Shown: one piece after another, positions 9,017 through 17,730 of the stretch | Layout: each line of letters starts with the position of its first letter | Numbering within the stretch: the stretch's first letter is position 1 | NCBI RefSeq assembly: GCF_036075115.1 | Contig: NZ_CP107958.1 | Coordinates: 1,178,001-1,242,000, forward strand | Source: Streptomyces sp. NBC_00377 | GTDB lineage: Bacteria; Actinomycetota; Actinomycetes; Streptomycetales; Streptomycetaceae | Length of the DNA stretch: 64,000 bases | Direction of reading: 5' to 3' | Notes under the pieces: model-generated | Seen by the model: only the letters and a program-made list of their open reading frames with translations | Databases searched by the model: none | What the model was told of the DNA's origin: nothing | Translations under genes and position numbers: made by a program

Positions 9017-9730
9017 ATGACCGAGTTCGCCGAAACGCTCAGACAGCTGTCCGCAGCACAGAAGCCCGCGAAGGGGACGTCGCTCTACACCCGGTTCGTC
9101 AACCGGCCGGCCGGCCGGCTCCTGGCCGCTCTGGCCTTCCGGGTGGGGGCGACACCGAACCAGTTGACCGTCCTCGGGGCCGCGTTCACCTTTCCGGCAC
9201 TGGTCACGGTGGCCCTGCTGCCGCCGGGGCCGACGACGTCGCTCTGCATTGCCGCGTCGTTGGCCGTGGGGTTCGCGCTGGACGCCGCGGACGGTCAACT
9301 GGCGCGGAGTCAGCGCTCCGGCAGCCCGTCGGGTGAGTGGCTCGACCACGTCCTGGACTGCGCGAAGATCGTCACCCTCCACCTGGTGGTGCTGGTGTCG
9401 TTCTACCGGTTCTTCGCGCTGCCCAGCCGGGCCTTTCTGCTGGCGCCGATGCTCTTCCAGCTCGCGGCCGTGGTGATCTTCTTCGCCGGAATCCTGACGG
9501 AGAAGCTCAAGCGGCCGGCGCCGGGCGACGCCCGGGCCGGGTCGGCCCCCGCCCCGGCCCCGGCCCTTCGGTCCGTGCTGCTGCTGCCGGTCGACTACGG
9601 CCTGACCTGCCTCAGCTTCCTATTCCTGGGGAGCCAGGACCTCTTCCTCGCGTTGTACTGCACGCTGCTGGTGGCCCACGTGCTGTTCATGGCCGCCTTC
9701 CTGGTGAAGTGGTACCGGGAGTTGAGCTGA
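9017..9730 (+). CDS. CDP-alcohol phosphotransferase (integral membrane)
   Basis: The protein has 237 residues with about six hydrophobic segments. Around residues 88-113 it carries the complete family motif D-x2-DG-x2-AR-x8-G-x3-D-x3-D (DAADGQLAR ... GEWLDHVLD). These metal-dependent enzymes transfer a phosphoalcohol from CDP-alcohol to an acceptor in the membrane. The ATG has GGGAG upstream and lies only 41 bp from the divergent beta-helix gene. Its 3' end overlaps the convergent cytidylyltransferase gene by 111 bp. That neighbour could supply CDP-glycerol or a similar donor, so a polysaccharide phospho-decoration role is plausible but unproved. Confidence 0.8.
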   Translation: MTEFAETLRQLSAAQKPAKGTSLYTRFVNRPAGRLLAALAFRVGATPNQLTVLGAAFTFPALVTVALLPPGPTTSLCIAASLAVGFALDAADGQLARSQRSGSPSGEWLDHVLDCAKIVTLHLVVLVSFYRFFALPSRAFLLAPMLFQLAAVVIFFAGILTEKLKRPAPGDARAGSAPAPAPALRSVLLLPVDYGLTCLSFLFLGSQDLFLALYCTLLVAHVLFMAAFLVKWYRELS

Positions 9731-10168
9731 GCGGATCTCCGGCGAAGGCTGCGCGGAGAGCAGTTGCAGAGCTCCGCGCAGCACGGTGCTGGAGGTGTGC
9801 GGGGTGTACGGGAAGTAGACGACCTCGACGCCGACCCGTGCGAAGCGGCGCTCGAACTCCTCCCACTTGGGCGTTCCCCGCCAGTCGTCGCCTTTGAAGA
9901 TGACGTCGAAGTTGACCCGCTCCCACGTCTTCAGCTTGTCGACGTCCCACTCCACCACGGCCTCGTCCACGTAACGCACGCTGCGGACGATGTCCAGGCG
10001 CTCGGCGAGCGGGACGATCGGGGGCCGGCCCTTCAGATGACTGACCAAGGCGTCGGAGGTCACCCCCGCCACGAGCCGGTCGCAGTGCCGACGTGCTTCC
10101 CGCAGGATGTTGAGGTGTCCGACGTGGAACAGGTCGTAGACCCCCGGAGCGAAGCCGATGCGTGTCAT
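9620..10168 (-). CDS. TagD-like glycerol-3-phosphate cytidylyltransferase family protein
   Basis: This 182-residue protein has the nucleotidyltransferase HxGH motif at residues 15-18 (FHVGH). It also has the conserved RLDIVRSVRYVDEAV, FKGDDW and late TSSTVL motifs of TagD-like enzymes, which make CDP-alcohols from CTP. Typical members end near residue 145. The remaining about 37 residues are Gln/His/Pro-rich and are encoded antisense to the CDP-alcohol phosphotransferase 3' end. Its ATG overlaps the stop of the upstream beta-propeller gene (ATGA), so both are in one transcript. Substrate could be glycerol phosphate or another phosphoalcohol. Confidence 0.8.
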   Translation of the reverse strand: MTRIGFAPGVYDLFHVGHLNILREARRHCDRLVAGVTSDALVSHLKGRPPIVPLAERLDIVRSVRYVDEAVVEWDVDKLKTWERVNFDVIFKGDDWRGTPKWEEFERRFARVGVEVVYFPYTPHTSSTVLRGALQLLSAQPSPEIRSAQLPVPLHQEGGHEQHVGHQQRAVQREEEVLAPQE

Positions 10169-11802
10169 CGCGCCTCACCCGTGACGTGTCCGGGGGCCTC
10201 GGACGGTGCGGCCCCGTGGTCGGCCGTGCCCCGCTCCGGGGCGTTCGACGGCCGGTTCGCCGCGTCACCCGCCGCCCGCGTCGCGGGCTTCTTCGGCACG
10301 GTCACGTCCAGGGCGCGGGACTTGGCCGAGGTGTTCGTCCCGTCCGTCACCTCGATGCGGTAGCTGTGCCGGGAACCGGGGCGCACCGGGTCGGTGTAGG
10401 TCATCTTCGGAAGGTTCCAGTACGTGGACCGCTTGGTCTGGCGTGCCACGAGCTTGCCGTCCCGGTAGATCCGGTACGTCAGTGACGCGTCGTCCCGGTC
10501 CCAGGTGGCGCGCCAGGCGAGGGTGACCTTGTCGGCCGTCGCGGAGGACAGGGACAGGCCGGGAACCTTCGGGGCTCCGGTGTCGCGGCTCCCGAAGCGG
10601 GTGAGTCCCTGCTGCGGTTGCTCGTTGACCTGAGTGAACTCGCCGCCCACCCACAGGACGCCCTTCGACACCACCAGGGCGCGGGGACCCACCTCTTCGC
10701 CGAGTCCGCCGTTGGTGTCGGGGAACCAGTGCAGGATCCTCCGGTCCGTGACGGACTGGGCGAGGAGGTGCTGGCGGTCTCCCCTGTCGGGGAACCCGCC
10801 GGGCGTCTCGTTGCAGTTGTGCGCGTGCGAGGCGCTGTAGAGGACGCCCTTGAAGGGGACCACCGCCTGGGTCGCCCCGAAGCAGGTGTCCTTCCAGACC
10901 ATGGTTCCGTTGGCGAGCCGGCCGGCGATACGGCCGTCGTAGATGCCCGGCCCGTGGCCCTCGGCGCCGACGAAGAAGCGGCTGTCGTCGCGTGCGATGG
11001 TCTTCACCGAGGACTGGGAGGGGAACCAGCCCGGGTAGGAGAGCACCGTCGCGCCGCTGGTGGGGTTCAGCGCGACCAGTGAGCGCGCCGGCCGTCCGTT
11101 GACCGTCTCGAAGTCGCCTCCGACGAAGAGCCGGCCGTGCGACGGTGCGGCCGACAGGGCACGCACCGGCTGGTCGATGTCCGCCTTGAACGGCAGCAGC
11201 GCGCCCTTGGTGTCGACCGCGGCGATACGGCTCCTGACCTGGCCGGCCACCCGGCCGAAGTCACCTCCCAGGTACACCACGCCGCCCGTCGCCTCGATGG
11301 CCCGGACCGTGGCGGACACCCCTGGATGGAACTCCTTGCGCACCGAGCAGCCCGCGGTGTCGACAGCGGCCATGTTGGCCACGGGGGCGGATGCGGCGCG
11401 GTCGAAGGAGCCGCCGACGTAGAGGACCCGCCCGTCGGGGGAGGCCTTCATGGCGCGCACCGTGTGGCCGAGGCCCGTGAACGACGGGGCGCACGGCAGG
11501 AGTTTGCCGGTGGCGGCGTCGAACGCGGCGAAGTTGTGACGCGCCACCTGGCCCTGGCCGCGCGCGGCGCCCGGTGGACGGATCGAGTCGAAGGAGCCGC
11601 CGACGTAGACGACGCCGTTCGCGGCGGCCAGCGACCAGACGATGCCGTCCGTCTGCCAGGTGGACAGCGCGTCGGCGGCGAGGGTTCCTGGGTCACCCCC
11701 GGCGGCCACGGCCTGGGAGGCGTCGAGCAGGGCCGTGGTGCAGACGAGGGCCGCGACGGCGGTCCTCGTGACCGATTTCGTACGAAGCTTTCTCAGGCGC
11801 AA
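10165..11802 (-). CDS. Secreted DUF5122-type beta-propeller protein with fibronectin III domain
   Basis: The protein has 545 residues and an apparent TTG start. The basic n-region RLRKLRTKS and a hydrophobic core ending ASQAVAA form a secretion signal. Repeated blades follow with the pattern VYVGGSF/LYVGGSF/VYLGGDF/LFVGGDF/LWVGGEF, typical of delta-60/DUF5122 propellers. A fibronectin III domain follows (from about residue 415, VTLAWRATWDRDDASLTYRIYRDG), then a Pro/Ala/Thr tail. It is probably an extracellular carbohydrate- or surface-binding protein. A promoter-like sequence sits inside the end of the upstream flippase gene. No enzymatic residues are recognised. Confidence 0.75.
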   Translation of the reverse strand: MRLRKLRTKSVTRTAVAALVCTTALLDASQAVAAGGDPGTLAADALSTWQTDGIVWSLAAANGVVYVGGSFDSIRPPGAARGQGQVARHNFAAFDAATGKLLPCAPSFTGLGHTVRAMKASPDGRVLYVGGSFDRAASAPVANMAAVDTAGCSVRKEFHPGVSATVRAIEATGGVVYLGGDFGRVAGQVRSRIAAVDTKGALLPFKADIDQPVRALSAAPSHGRLFVGGDFETVNGRPARSLVALNPTSGATVLSYPGWFPSQSSVKTIARDDSRFFVGAEGHGPGIYDGRIAGRLANGTMVWKDTCFGATQAVVPFKGVLYSASHAHNCNETPGGFPDRGDRQHLLAQSVTDRRILHWFPDTNGGLGEEVGPRALVVSKGVLWVGGEFTQVNEQPQQGLTRFGSRDTGAPKVPGLSLSSATADKVTLAWRATWDRDDASLTYRIYRDGKLVARQTKRSTYWNLPKMTYTDPVRPGSRHSYRIEVTDGTNTSAKSRALDVTVPKKPATRAAGDAANRPSNAPERGTADHGAAPSEAPGHVTGEAR

Positions 11803-11862
11803 GGCAAACCCCGGGATCGCAGTGGTGTGAGTGGTACGAGCGGAGAGGCGCCGCCTGGGAGC

Positions 11863-13407
11863 TCACGCAGCGCGGCGACGCAGCACTCCGACCAGCTCAT
11901 CCAGGCTCAGCGACGCCCGATATCTCCACAAACTAGTACTAAATACACACACCCCCAAGGCCATTCCCACGGCGAGTCCTGACGGAGTGTCACCCATCCT
12001 CACGTGGACGACCGCCGGCACCACCGAGGCGAGCAGCCCGACGCCGAGGGCGCTGCGGTAGCCGCGGTCCACGGTCGTGAAGCCGAGGCACAGCCGGACG
12101 ACCACGGCCGCCGCGAGGTTCTCCACGACCATGGCCGCGCCCCAGGAAACGGCGGCGCCGAGCACGCCCCAGGCCGGAACCGCGAGTACGCCGACGGTCA
12201 GCTGCACGGTGAACGCCACCGTCGTGACCGCCAGATGCCAGGAACTCCTGCCGGACATGAGGAGCACCGTCTGGGCGTTGCCGACCGCGACGTTGGCCAT
12301 CGAGGCGACGCACAGCACCACCAGGGCGGGCGCGCCCTCGGCGAACTCCGGTCCGAACACGGACAGGACCGTCGTCGGGAACCCGGCCACGAGGACGAAC
12401 AGCGGCCAGGAGAAGAGCACGACCCAGCAGGTCGAGACGCGGTGCAGGCCCTGCGCGCCGGCGGTCTCGCCGACGGCGAGCAGACGGCTGAGCTCCGGTG
12501 CGACGGCGAGCCGGACGGCGAGTTGGACGAGGGTGCCCGCGGTGACGACGCGCGCGACGGCGGTGTACACCCCCGCCTCGCCCGACGTGGCCAGGACCGA
12601 CAGCAGGACGACACCGACCCAGACCGCGCCGATGTCGAAGACGGAGGAGACCGCGCGGGGCGCGGCGAAGCTCCAGAAGGTACGCCAGGGCACGGGTTCA
12701 TGCCCGGTGGAGGGCACGGCGTCGCGGCCTGCGCGGCAGCGGCGCAGGGCGAACCAGGCGGCCAGGGAACCCGCCAGGGTGGGCAGCACCCAGGCCGCGG
12801 CCAGCGACAGCACTCCGGGCACATAGCAGGCGACGGGGATCGCGATCAGCACCCGCAGGACCGGTTTGCCGATCTGCTCCACGCCGACGAACGGCACCAC
12901 CGTGCCGTATCCCCGGGTGGCGCCCAGCAGAACGGCGCCGGCGGTGGCGACGGGCAGGAAGGATCCGAAGATCCGCACCAGGGCCACGGCGTCGGCGGGC
13001 GGCAGGTGCGGCAGCAGTGTGGTGGCCACCGCGGGGAAGATCAGCAGGGGCACGGCGGCCGCGGTGCCGGCCAGCGTGGCCGGCAGGACGGCCGTGCGCA
13101 GCAGTGCGTCGACCGAGCGGCCGTCGTTGACGGCGAGGTCGCGCGGAACGAAGCGGACGAGCCCGGTGTCCGCGCCGAGCTTGCAGGCGCTGCCGGCGAT
13201 GGTGAACAGGGCGACGCCCGTGAAGATCGCTCCCGCCCCCTGGGCGCCGACGGCCCGGGTGATCAGGCCGACGAGAAGGAACGAGAAGACGGCGTTCGCG
13301 ACGGAGCCCGCCATGCCCCACCACCCGCCCCGCGCGGCCGCGGCCACCCCGCTCGGGGCCGGGGCGGCCCCTGCGCGGGGCGGAGCGGTCGCTTCGGATG
13401 CCGTCAC
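11863..13407 (-). CDS. Polysaccharide flippase of the MOP superfamily (Wzx-like)
   Basis: This 514-residue protein has 12-14 hydrophobic segments (FLLVGLITRAVGAQGAGAIF at the start is typical of polysaccharide exporters). It would flip lipid-linked repeat units to the outer face of the membrane. The GTG start overlaps the stop of the Wzz-like gene (GTGA), placing polymerase, Wzz-like protein and flippase in one translationally coupled operon. Near the C-terminus a block of rare AT-rich codons encodes VFSTSLWRYR, unlike the rest of the gene, and coincides with a candidate promoter for the next gene. Family call is firm; the exact glycan is unknown. Confidence 0.85.
   Translation of the reverse strand: MTASEATAPPRAGAAPAPSGVAAAARGGWWGMAGSVANAVFSFLLVGLITRAVGAQGAGAIFTGVALFTIAGSACKLGADTGLVRFVPRDLAVNDGRSVDALLRTAVLPATLAGTAAAVPLLIFPAVATTLLPHLPPADAVALVRIFGSFLPVATAGAVLLGATRGYGTVVPFVGVEQIGKPVLRVLIAIPVACYVPGVLSLAAAWVLPTLAGSLAAWFALRRCRAGRDAVPSTGHEPVPWRTFWSFAAPRAVSSVFDIGAVWVGVVLLSVLATSGEAGVYTAVARVVTAGTLVQLAVRLAVAPELSRLLAVGETAGAQGLHRVSTCWVVLFSWPLFVLVAGFPTTVLSVFGPEFAEGAPALVVLCVASMANVAVGNAQTVLLMSGRSSWHLAVTTVAFTVQLTVGVLAVPAWGVLGAAVSWGAAMVVENLAAAVVVRLCLGFTTVDRGYRSALGVGLLASVVPAVVHVRMGDTPSGLAVGMALGVCVFSTSLWRYRASLSLDELVGVLRRRAA
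11930..11958 (-). promoter_or_regulatory. Candidate internal promoter for the beta-propeller/TagD-like genes
   Basis: On the minus strand, TTGGGG and TAGTTT are separated by exactly 17 bases. They lie in an AT-rich patch within the 3' end of the flippase gene, about 130 bases before the propeller gene. The local codon use (AGT ACT AGT TTG AGA) is unusual for this genome. Confidence 0.35.
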
Positions 13408-14972
13408 CGGCGGGAGACCGTGAGCGTGCCGTCCTGAACGGGGAGGTCCATGGTCGACGAGTCCGTGTACGAGGCGGGCCCGTACTGCCGGCGACGGCGC
13501 AGCATGCGGGGGACGGCGAGACGCCGGCGCGGGCGTCCGGCGTCGAGCACGGTCCCGAGCAGGCGTCCGCCGGCGCAGCCGATCAGCTCCTGCACCTGTC
13601 GGAGGTCGTCGCGCCGGGTGCCGCCCAGGTCGGCGACGACGACGATGCCGTCGACCCGCTGGGCGACCACCAGGGCGTCGGCGTTGTCGATGAAGGGTCC
13701 GGTGACCACGACGGTGGACGAGCCGCCGTCGGGCAGTGCCCGGTGGGCCGCACGGGTGTGCGCTCCGTAGGCTCCGCTCGAGGAGAAGGCGAACCGGCCG
13801 GTGACGTCGGCGTCGACGAGGACGCTCCCGGCCGGGAGGAACGCCTCCTCCAGGGTGGGGGCCTCGTAGGGCATCAGCGGCATGCGGGTGGCGAGGTCGG
13901 AGGTGTCGGGGGCGGCGTCCACGAGCAGCACCTCGTCCCCGTCGTCGGCGAGCGCGGCCGCCAGGTTGGCGGCGACCTCCTCGGCGGCGGCGGCTTGGCG
14001 GGGAGCCACGACGAGCACCCGGCCGAGGCCGGACGGTCCGGCGATCTGCCGCAGCCGGAAGGCCATCGCACGGTAGGCCTCGGCACGCAGGCCCTCCGTT
14101 CGGCCGACCCTCAGCAGATCGTCACCCGATCCGCCTTCCCTCGGCAGCATGCCGAGCACCGGTGCGCCCATGGCGGTCTGCGCCTCGCCGACCGACCGGA
14201 TGCGGGTGTCCAGGGACGAGCGCACCCAGGCCATCACGATGCCGAGGAGGAGACCGCAGACCAGCCCGAGGGCGAGCAGGGTGCGCAGACCGGGTCCCAC
14301 CGGCAGGGCGGGCGGCACGGCCCTGCGGACGACGTCACCGGCGTCGGTGTCGCGGGACCGGATGTCCAGAACGCGCTTCTGCAAGGTGTAGAGCTGGTTC
14401 TGCGCGGCGGACTTGGCGGCCAGCTGGTCGCCCGCCAGCTGCTGGTTGAGGACGGAGATCTGCTGGTCGAGGGCGCGCGTGGCCCGCTGCACGGCGGCCT
14501 CGTTACGGCTCTTGCGGTCGCCGAGATAGGCCTCGGCGAAGGCGTTGGCGCCACGCGCCGCCCGCTGGGGGGTGCCGGCGGTGAACTCGAAGCGGAGCAC
14601 CTGGGACTTCTGCGGATTGGTGACCCGCACCCGGGCCCCGAGGCCGGCGGCCCGGGTGTCGGGCTGTCCCATGAGGCGTGCCGCGCGCAGGGCGACGGCC
14701 GCGCTGCCCGCGATCTGCATCTCGGTGGTCATGCTGACCTGGTTGTCGGCGCTGACGCCCACCGCGCCGAACGGGTCGGCGGTGGAGCGCACGAGGGCTT
14801 CACTGGTGGAGGTGTAGGTGTGGGCGCGCTGCTGGGCGAGGGCCAGCCCGCTCAGCACTCCCAGGAGGAGTCCTAGTGCGATGAGGACGCGGTGGCGCAG
14901 GAGCCGGCGCAATTGGTCGCGTAGTTGGTCCGGCTCGTCGTACCGGTCGTCGAAGTGGATGGGTCCGGTCAC
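13404..14972 (-). CDS. Wzz-like chain-length protein fused to a degenerate BY-kinase domain
   Basis: The protein has 522 residues from the GTG at 14972 (AGGAGGGC upstream). Transmembrane helices lie near residues 30-50 and 230-250 and flank an extracytoplasmic region with coiled-coil character, as in Wzz/CapA chain-length determinants. The C-terminal half looks like CpsD/Wzc tyrosine kinase with a Walker A' strand (VLLVDA). However, the P-loop position reads APRQAAAAEEVAANLA and has no GKT/S, so ATP binding is probably lost. There is no C-terminal tyrosine cluster. Start and stop overlap both neighbouring genes (GTGA). It probably regulates export without kinase activity. Confidence 0.8.
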   Translation of the reverse strand: MTGPIHFDDRYDEPDQLRDQLRRLLRHRVLIALGLLLGVLSGLALAQQRAHTYTSTSEALVRSTADPFGAVGVSADNQVSMTTEMQIAGSAAVALRAARLMGQPDTRAAGLGARVRVTNPQKSQVLRFEFTAGTPQRAARGANAFAEAYLGDRKSRNEAAVQRATRALDQQISVLNQQLAGDQLAAKSAAQNQLYTLQKRVLDIRSRDTDAGDVVRRAVPPALPVGPGLRTLLALGLVCGLLLGIVMAWVRSSLDTRIRSVGEAQTAMGAPVLGMLPREGGSGDDLLRVGRTEGLRAEAYRAMAFRLRQIAGPSGLGRVLVVAPRQAAAAEEVAANLAAALADDGDEVLLVDAAPDTSDLATRMPLMPYEAPTLEEAFLPAGSVLVDADVTGRFAFSSSGAYGAHTRAAHRALPDGGSSTVVVTGPFIDNADALVVAQRVDGIVVVADLGGTRRDDLRQVQELIGCAGGRLLGTVLDAGRPRRRLAVPRMLRRRRQYGPASYTDSSTMDLPVQDGTLTVSRR

Positions 14973-16450
14973 GGGTGCCCTCCTGTTCCGGGGATCGATG
15001 CGTGACGGGTGGGTGCGGTCGGCATGGCCGTTGAGGGGAACCGGAACGGCCGGGCCGTGGGGGTGCTGATCAGCAGCGGAATGGCCACCAGGAGCGTCAG
15101 CGGGCCCGCGATGGCGAGCAGGCTGCCGCGCAGGAAGACCATCTGGTAGAAGGCGAAGGCCGGAACGAGGAGGGCCGCGAGGGTGCCCGGTTGCTCGCGC
15201 AACCGGTGGCAGACGTCGTCCGCACGCCGTCCGGCCGCGCCCAGCAGACAGAACACGAGGATCACCGCGAAGGGGCCCGCCCACAGGTAACTCTCGATCC
15301 ACAGCGGCGCGGAAAGGTTGTGGAAGTCGTATCCCGCGAACCGGGCCAGGGTGATGCCGGTGTCCTCGGGCTTCTCCGGCCACATGGAGCGCGGCACCAT
15401 GAACAGCGGCGGGCCCAGTACGCCCTCGGGCGAGAATCCGTTGTCCCGTGCGTAGTCGAGCCCGGTCTCCAGTTGCTGGAAGGCGTCGAAGTCGCCGTTG
15501 CTGGTGAACTGGTAGGCCAGGGAGACGACGGCGAGCTCCTCCCGGTCGCTGTAGCGGAAGTAGTCGCTGTAGGGGAAGAGGACCAGCAGCGCCGCGACGA
15601 GGGCTGCCGCCATGGCGCGGAAGGCACGCGGCCGGCGCAGCAGAGGAATCGTGAACAGCAGCGTCAGCAGGACCATGCCGGCCCAGAACCTCGGCTTGCT
15701 GATGGGGTTGTTGACGACGACGTTGAGCGCGACGAGCACGGGCAGGAGGAGCCAGCGGACCCCGCGCAGCCACCGGTCGCCGCCGGGCAGGAGCCGTACG
15801 CGCAGCAGACCCAGCAGGGCCCAGAACGCGGGCACCGACAGCGACCAGGTGACCAGGGACCGCAGGGAGGCGTCCGCGGCGCCGGTCTCGGTGATGGCCT
15901 GACGGCTGGTGAAGTACGCGCCCAGCCGCCCTGGCTGGCCCGAGATCACCAGCACCGCGAGAGCGAGAGCGACCGCGCAGAGCGCCAGCAGGCGCCAGGG
16001 CGCGAGACGGCGGGAGAGCAGGCGTTCCACGAGCCCCGGCCGGGCGGTGCCCTCGCGGGTGGCGAGGGTGTGCTCGCGACGGGCGGCGAAGGCCGTGCCG
16101 GCGCTGTAGGCCAGGAGTCCTAGTTCGATGACCGCCGCCGCTCCGAGCGCGGTCCCCTCACCGGTCCGATAGGGCCAGGGGTAGGCGTCGGCGGCGAGCA
16201 TGGCCAGGGGTGCCAGACCGAGCCAGATGTAGGCGAAGACCCAGAATCCGAGGGCGACGAAGCGCAGCGTGCGGGCGGTGAGCACCCGGGAGAGCGCACC
16301 GCCGGCGTGGGCCACGACGACACCTTGCAGAGCCAGTGCGGCCGACATGTGCACGCCGCGCGACTGGAGGATCAGCCCGGGCAGCAGGACGGTCAGCGTC
16401 ACGGCCCAGAGGAAGACCCCAGTCACACTGCGGACGCGAAGGTCCTGCAT
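14969..16450 (-). CDS. Wzy-like O-antigen/exopolysaccharide polymerase
   Basis: The protein has 493 residues with about 11-12 hydrophobic segments and a large loop (YSDYFRYSDREELAVVSLAYQF ... GLDYARDNGFSPEGVLGPP) in the C-terminal half, a layout typical of Wzy/OAPol polymerases. These join lipid-linked repeat units on the outer membrane face. I start at the ATG at 16450, which has AGAGGGG upstream; in-frame ATGs at 16489 and 16513 have none. It is the first gene of the coupled operon with the Wzz-like protein and flippase. Sequence conservation in this family is low, so the call leans on topology and context. Confidence 0.7.
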   Translation of the reverse strand: MQDLRVRSVTGVFLWAVTLTVLLPGLILQSRGVHMSAALALQGVVVAHAGGALSRVLTARTLRFVALGFWVFAYIWLGLAPLAMLAADAYPWPYRTGEGTALGAAAVIELGLLAYSAGTAFAARREHTLATREGTARPGLVERLLSRRLAPWRLLALCAVALALAVLVISGQPGRLGAYFTSRQAITETGAADASLRSLVTWSLSVPAFWALLGLLRVRLLPGGDRWLRGVRWLLLPVLVALNVVVNNPISKPRFWAGMVLLTLLFTIPLLRRPRAFRAMAAALVAALLVLFPYSDYFRYSDREELAVVSLAYQFTSNGDFDAFQQLETGLDYARDNGFSPEGVLGPPLFMVPRSMWPEKPEDTGITLARFAGYDFHNLSAPLWIESYLWAGPFAVILVFCLLGAAGRRADDVCHRLREQPGTLAALLVPAFAFYQMVFLRGSLLAIAGPLTLLVAIPLLISTPTARPFRFPSTAMPTAPTRHASIPGTGGHP

Positions 16451-16718
16451 CCCGACCCCTCTGCCGAGCGAGTATTTAGGGTGAAACATCACTGAACGAT
16501 ATATAGCGCTCATATCCTCGGAATCCGGCTTGGCGCGCACAAATCATCAACCTCTACACATTGAGTCCGTGCCAAATCTCCCCACGACGAAGCCATCGGG
16601 TGACGCGCAGGACCGGGCGGCGCGTCAATCACCATAAATCATGACAAACGTGCTTGCTTACTGGCGCGGGTCTCACTGACCGCACATCAGATCGCCGGAT
16701 AAGCAGAGGAGTTGCGCC
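16451..16718. promoter_or_regulatory. AT-rich divergent promoter region in the polysaccharide locus
   Basis: This 268-bp spacer separates the divergent polymerase operon (-) and epimerase/glycosyltransferase genes (+). It includes AT-rich stretches such as gaacgatatatagcgctcat and accataaatcatgacaaac, out of character for the genome. An AGAGGAG ribosome binding site precedes the epimerase. Promoters for both directions are expected here; exact elements are not assigned. Confidence 0.5.
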
Positions 16719-17699
16719 ATGAGCAAGCAGGTCGACGTCGTCGTCGCCGGCGGTGGGGGATTCATCGGTGGTCATCTCGTGGGCGACCTTCTTGCCCAGG
16801 GGCTGACGGTCCGCTCCATCGACGTCAAGCCCCGCCACGAGTGGTACCAGGTCCACCAGGACGCCGAGAACGTGATCGCCGACCTGTCGCTCCTGGAGAA
16901 CGCCCGCGCGGGTGTCCGGGGCGCCCGCCAGGTGTACATGCTCGCCGCCGACATGGGCGGCATGGGCTTCATCGAGAACAACAAGGCCGCCTGCATGATG
17001 TCCGTGCTCACCAGCACCCACATGCTCCAGGCCGCGCACGAGGCCGGAGTGGAGCGCTACTTCTACTCCTCGTCCGCCTGCGTGTACGCCGCCGACCGCC
17101 AGACCGACGCGGACGTCACGGCGCTCAGGGAGCAGGACGCCTATCCGGCGCAGCCGGAGGACGGCTACGGCTGGGAGAAGCTCTTCTCCGAGCGCATGTG
17201 CCGCCACTACAGCGAGGACCACGGGTTCGTCACCCGCGTCGCCCGCTACCACAACGTGTACGGTCCGCACGGCACCTGGACCGGCGGACGGGAAAAGGCG
17301 CCGGCCGCCGTCTCCCGCAAGGTGGCCGAGGCGGTCCTCTCCGGCGACCACCGGATCGAGATCTGGGGCGACGGCCGGCAGAGCCGTTCCTTCATGTACA
17401 TCGACGACTGCCTCCAGGGCAGCCAGATGATCATGAACGGGGACAGTGGCGAACCGGTCAACCTCGGATCGTCGGAGCTGGTCACCATCAACCAACTCGT
17501 CGACATCGTGGAGCAGATCGCGGGTGTCCGCTGCGAGCGCACCTACCTGCTCGACGCTCCGCAGGGCGTGCGTGGCCGCAACTCCGACAACACCCTGATC
17601 CGGCAGATCCACGGCTGGGAACCGTCGATCGCCCTGGTCGACGGTCTGGAGAAGACCTACGCCTGGGTCTACGACCAGGTCAAGTTCTCCCACTCGTGA
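16719..17699 (+). CDS. GDP-mannose 3,5-epimerase-like NAD-dependent sugar epimerase
   Basis: This 326-residue extended SDR has G11-x2-G14-x2-G17 for NAD binding, catalytic Y150-x3-K154 (YGWEK) and SSSACVY before it. The segment LAADMGGMGFIENN is the signature of GDP-mannose 3,5-epimerase, which makes GDP-L-galactose/GDP-L-gulose. RSFMYIDDC and DNTLIRQ fit the family C-terminus. It would provide an activated sugar for the polysaccharide. It is followed 31 bases later by a glycosyltransferase on the same strand. A related NDP-sugar epimerase with a different nucleotide cannot be excluded. Confidence 0.8.
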   Translation: MSKQVDVVVAGGGGFIGGHLVGDLLAQGLTVRSIDVKPRHEWYQVHQDAENVIADLSLLENARAGVRGARQVYMLAADMGGMGFIENNKAACMMSVLTSTHMLQAAHEAGVERYFYSSSACVYAADRQTDADVTALREQDAYPAQPEDGYGWEKLFSERMCRHYSEDHGFVTRVARYHNVYGPHGTWTGGREKAPAAVSRKVAEAVLSGDHRIEIWGDGRQSRSFMYIDDCLQGSQMIMNGDSGEPVNLGSSELVTINQLVDIVEQIAGVRCERTYLLDAPQGVRGRNSDNTLIRQIHGWEPSIALVDGLEKTYAWVYDQVKFSHS

Positions 17700-17730
17700 G
17701 GCCCATCGAACACCAGGGCAGGGAGAGCCG

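Noticed and set aside
15000..15773. N-terminal extension of the Wzz-like frame over the polymerase gene
   Set aside because: The extension is antisense-free but out of frame with the polymerase, has low-complexity composition, and a strong AGGAGGGC-supported GTG exists at 14972.
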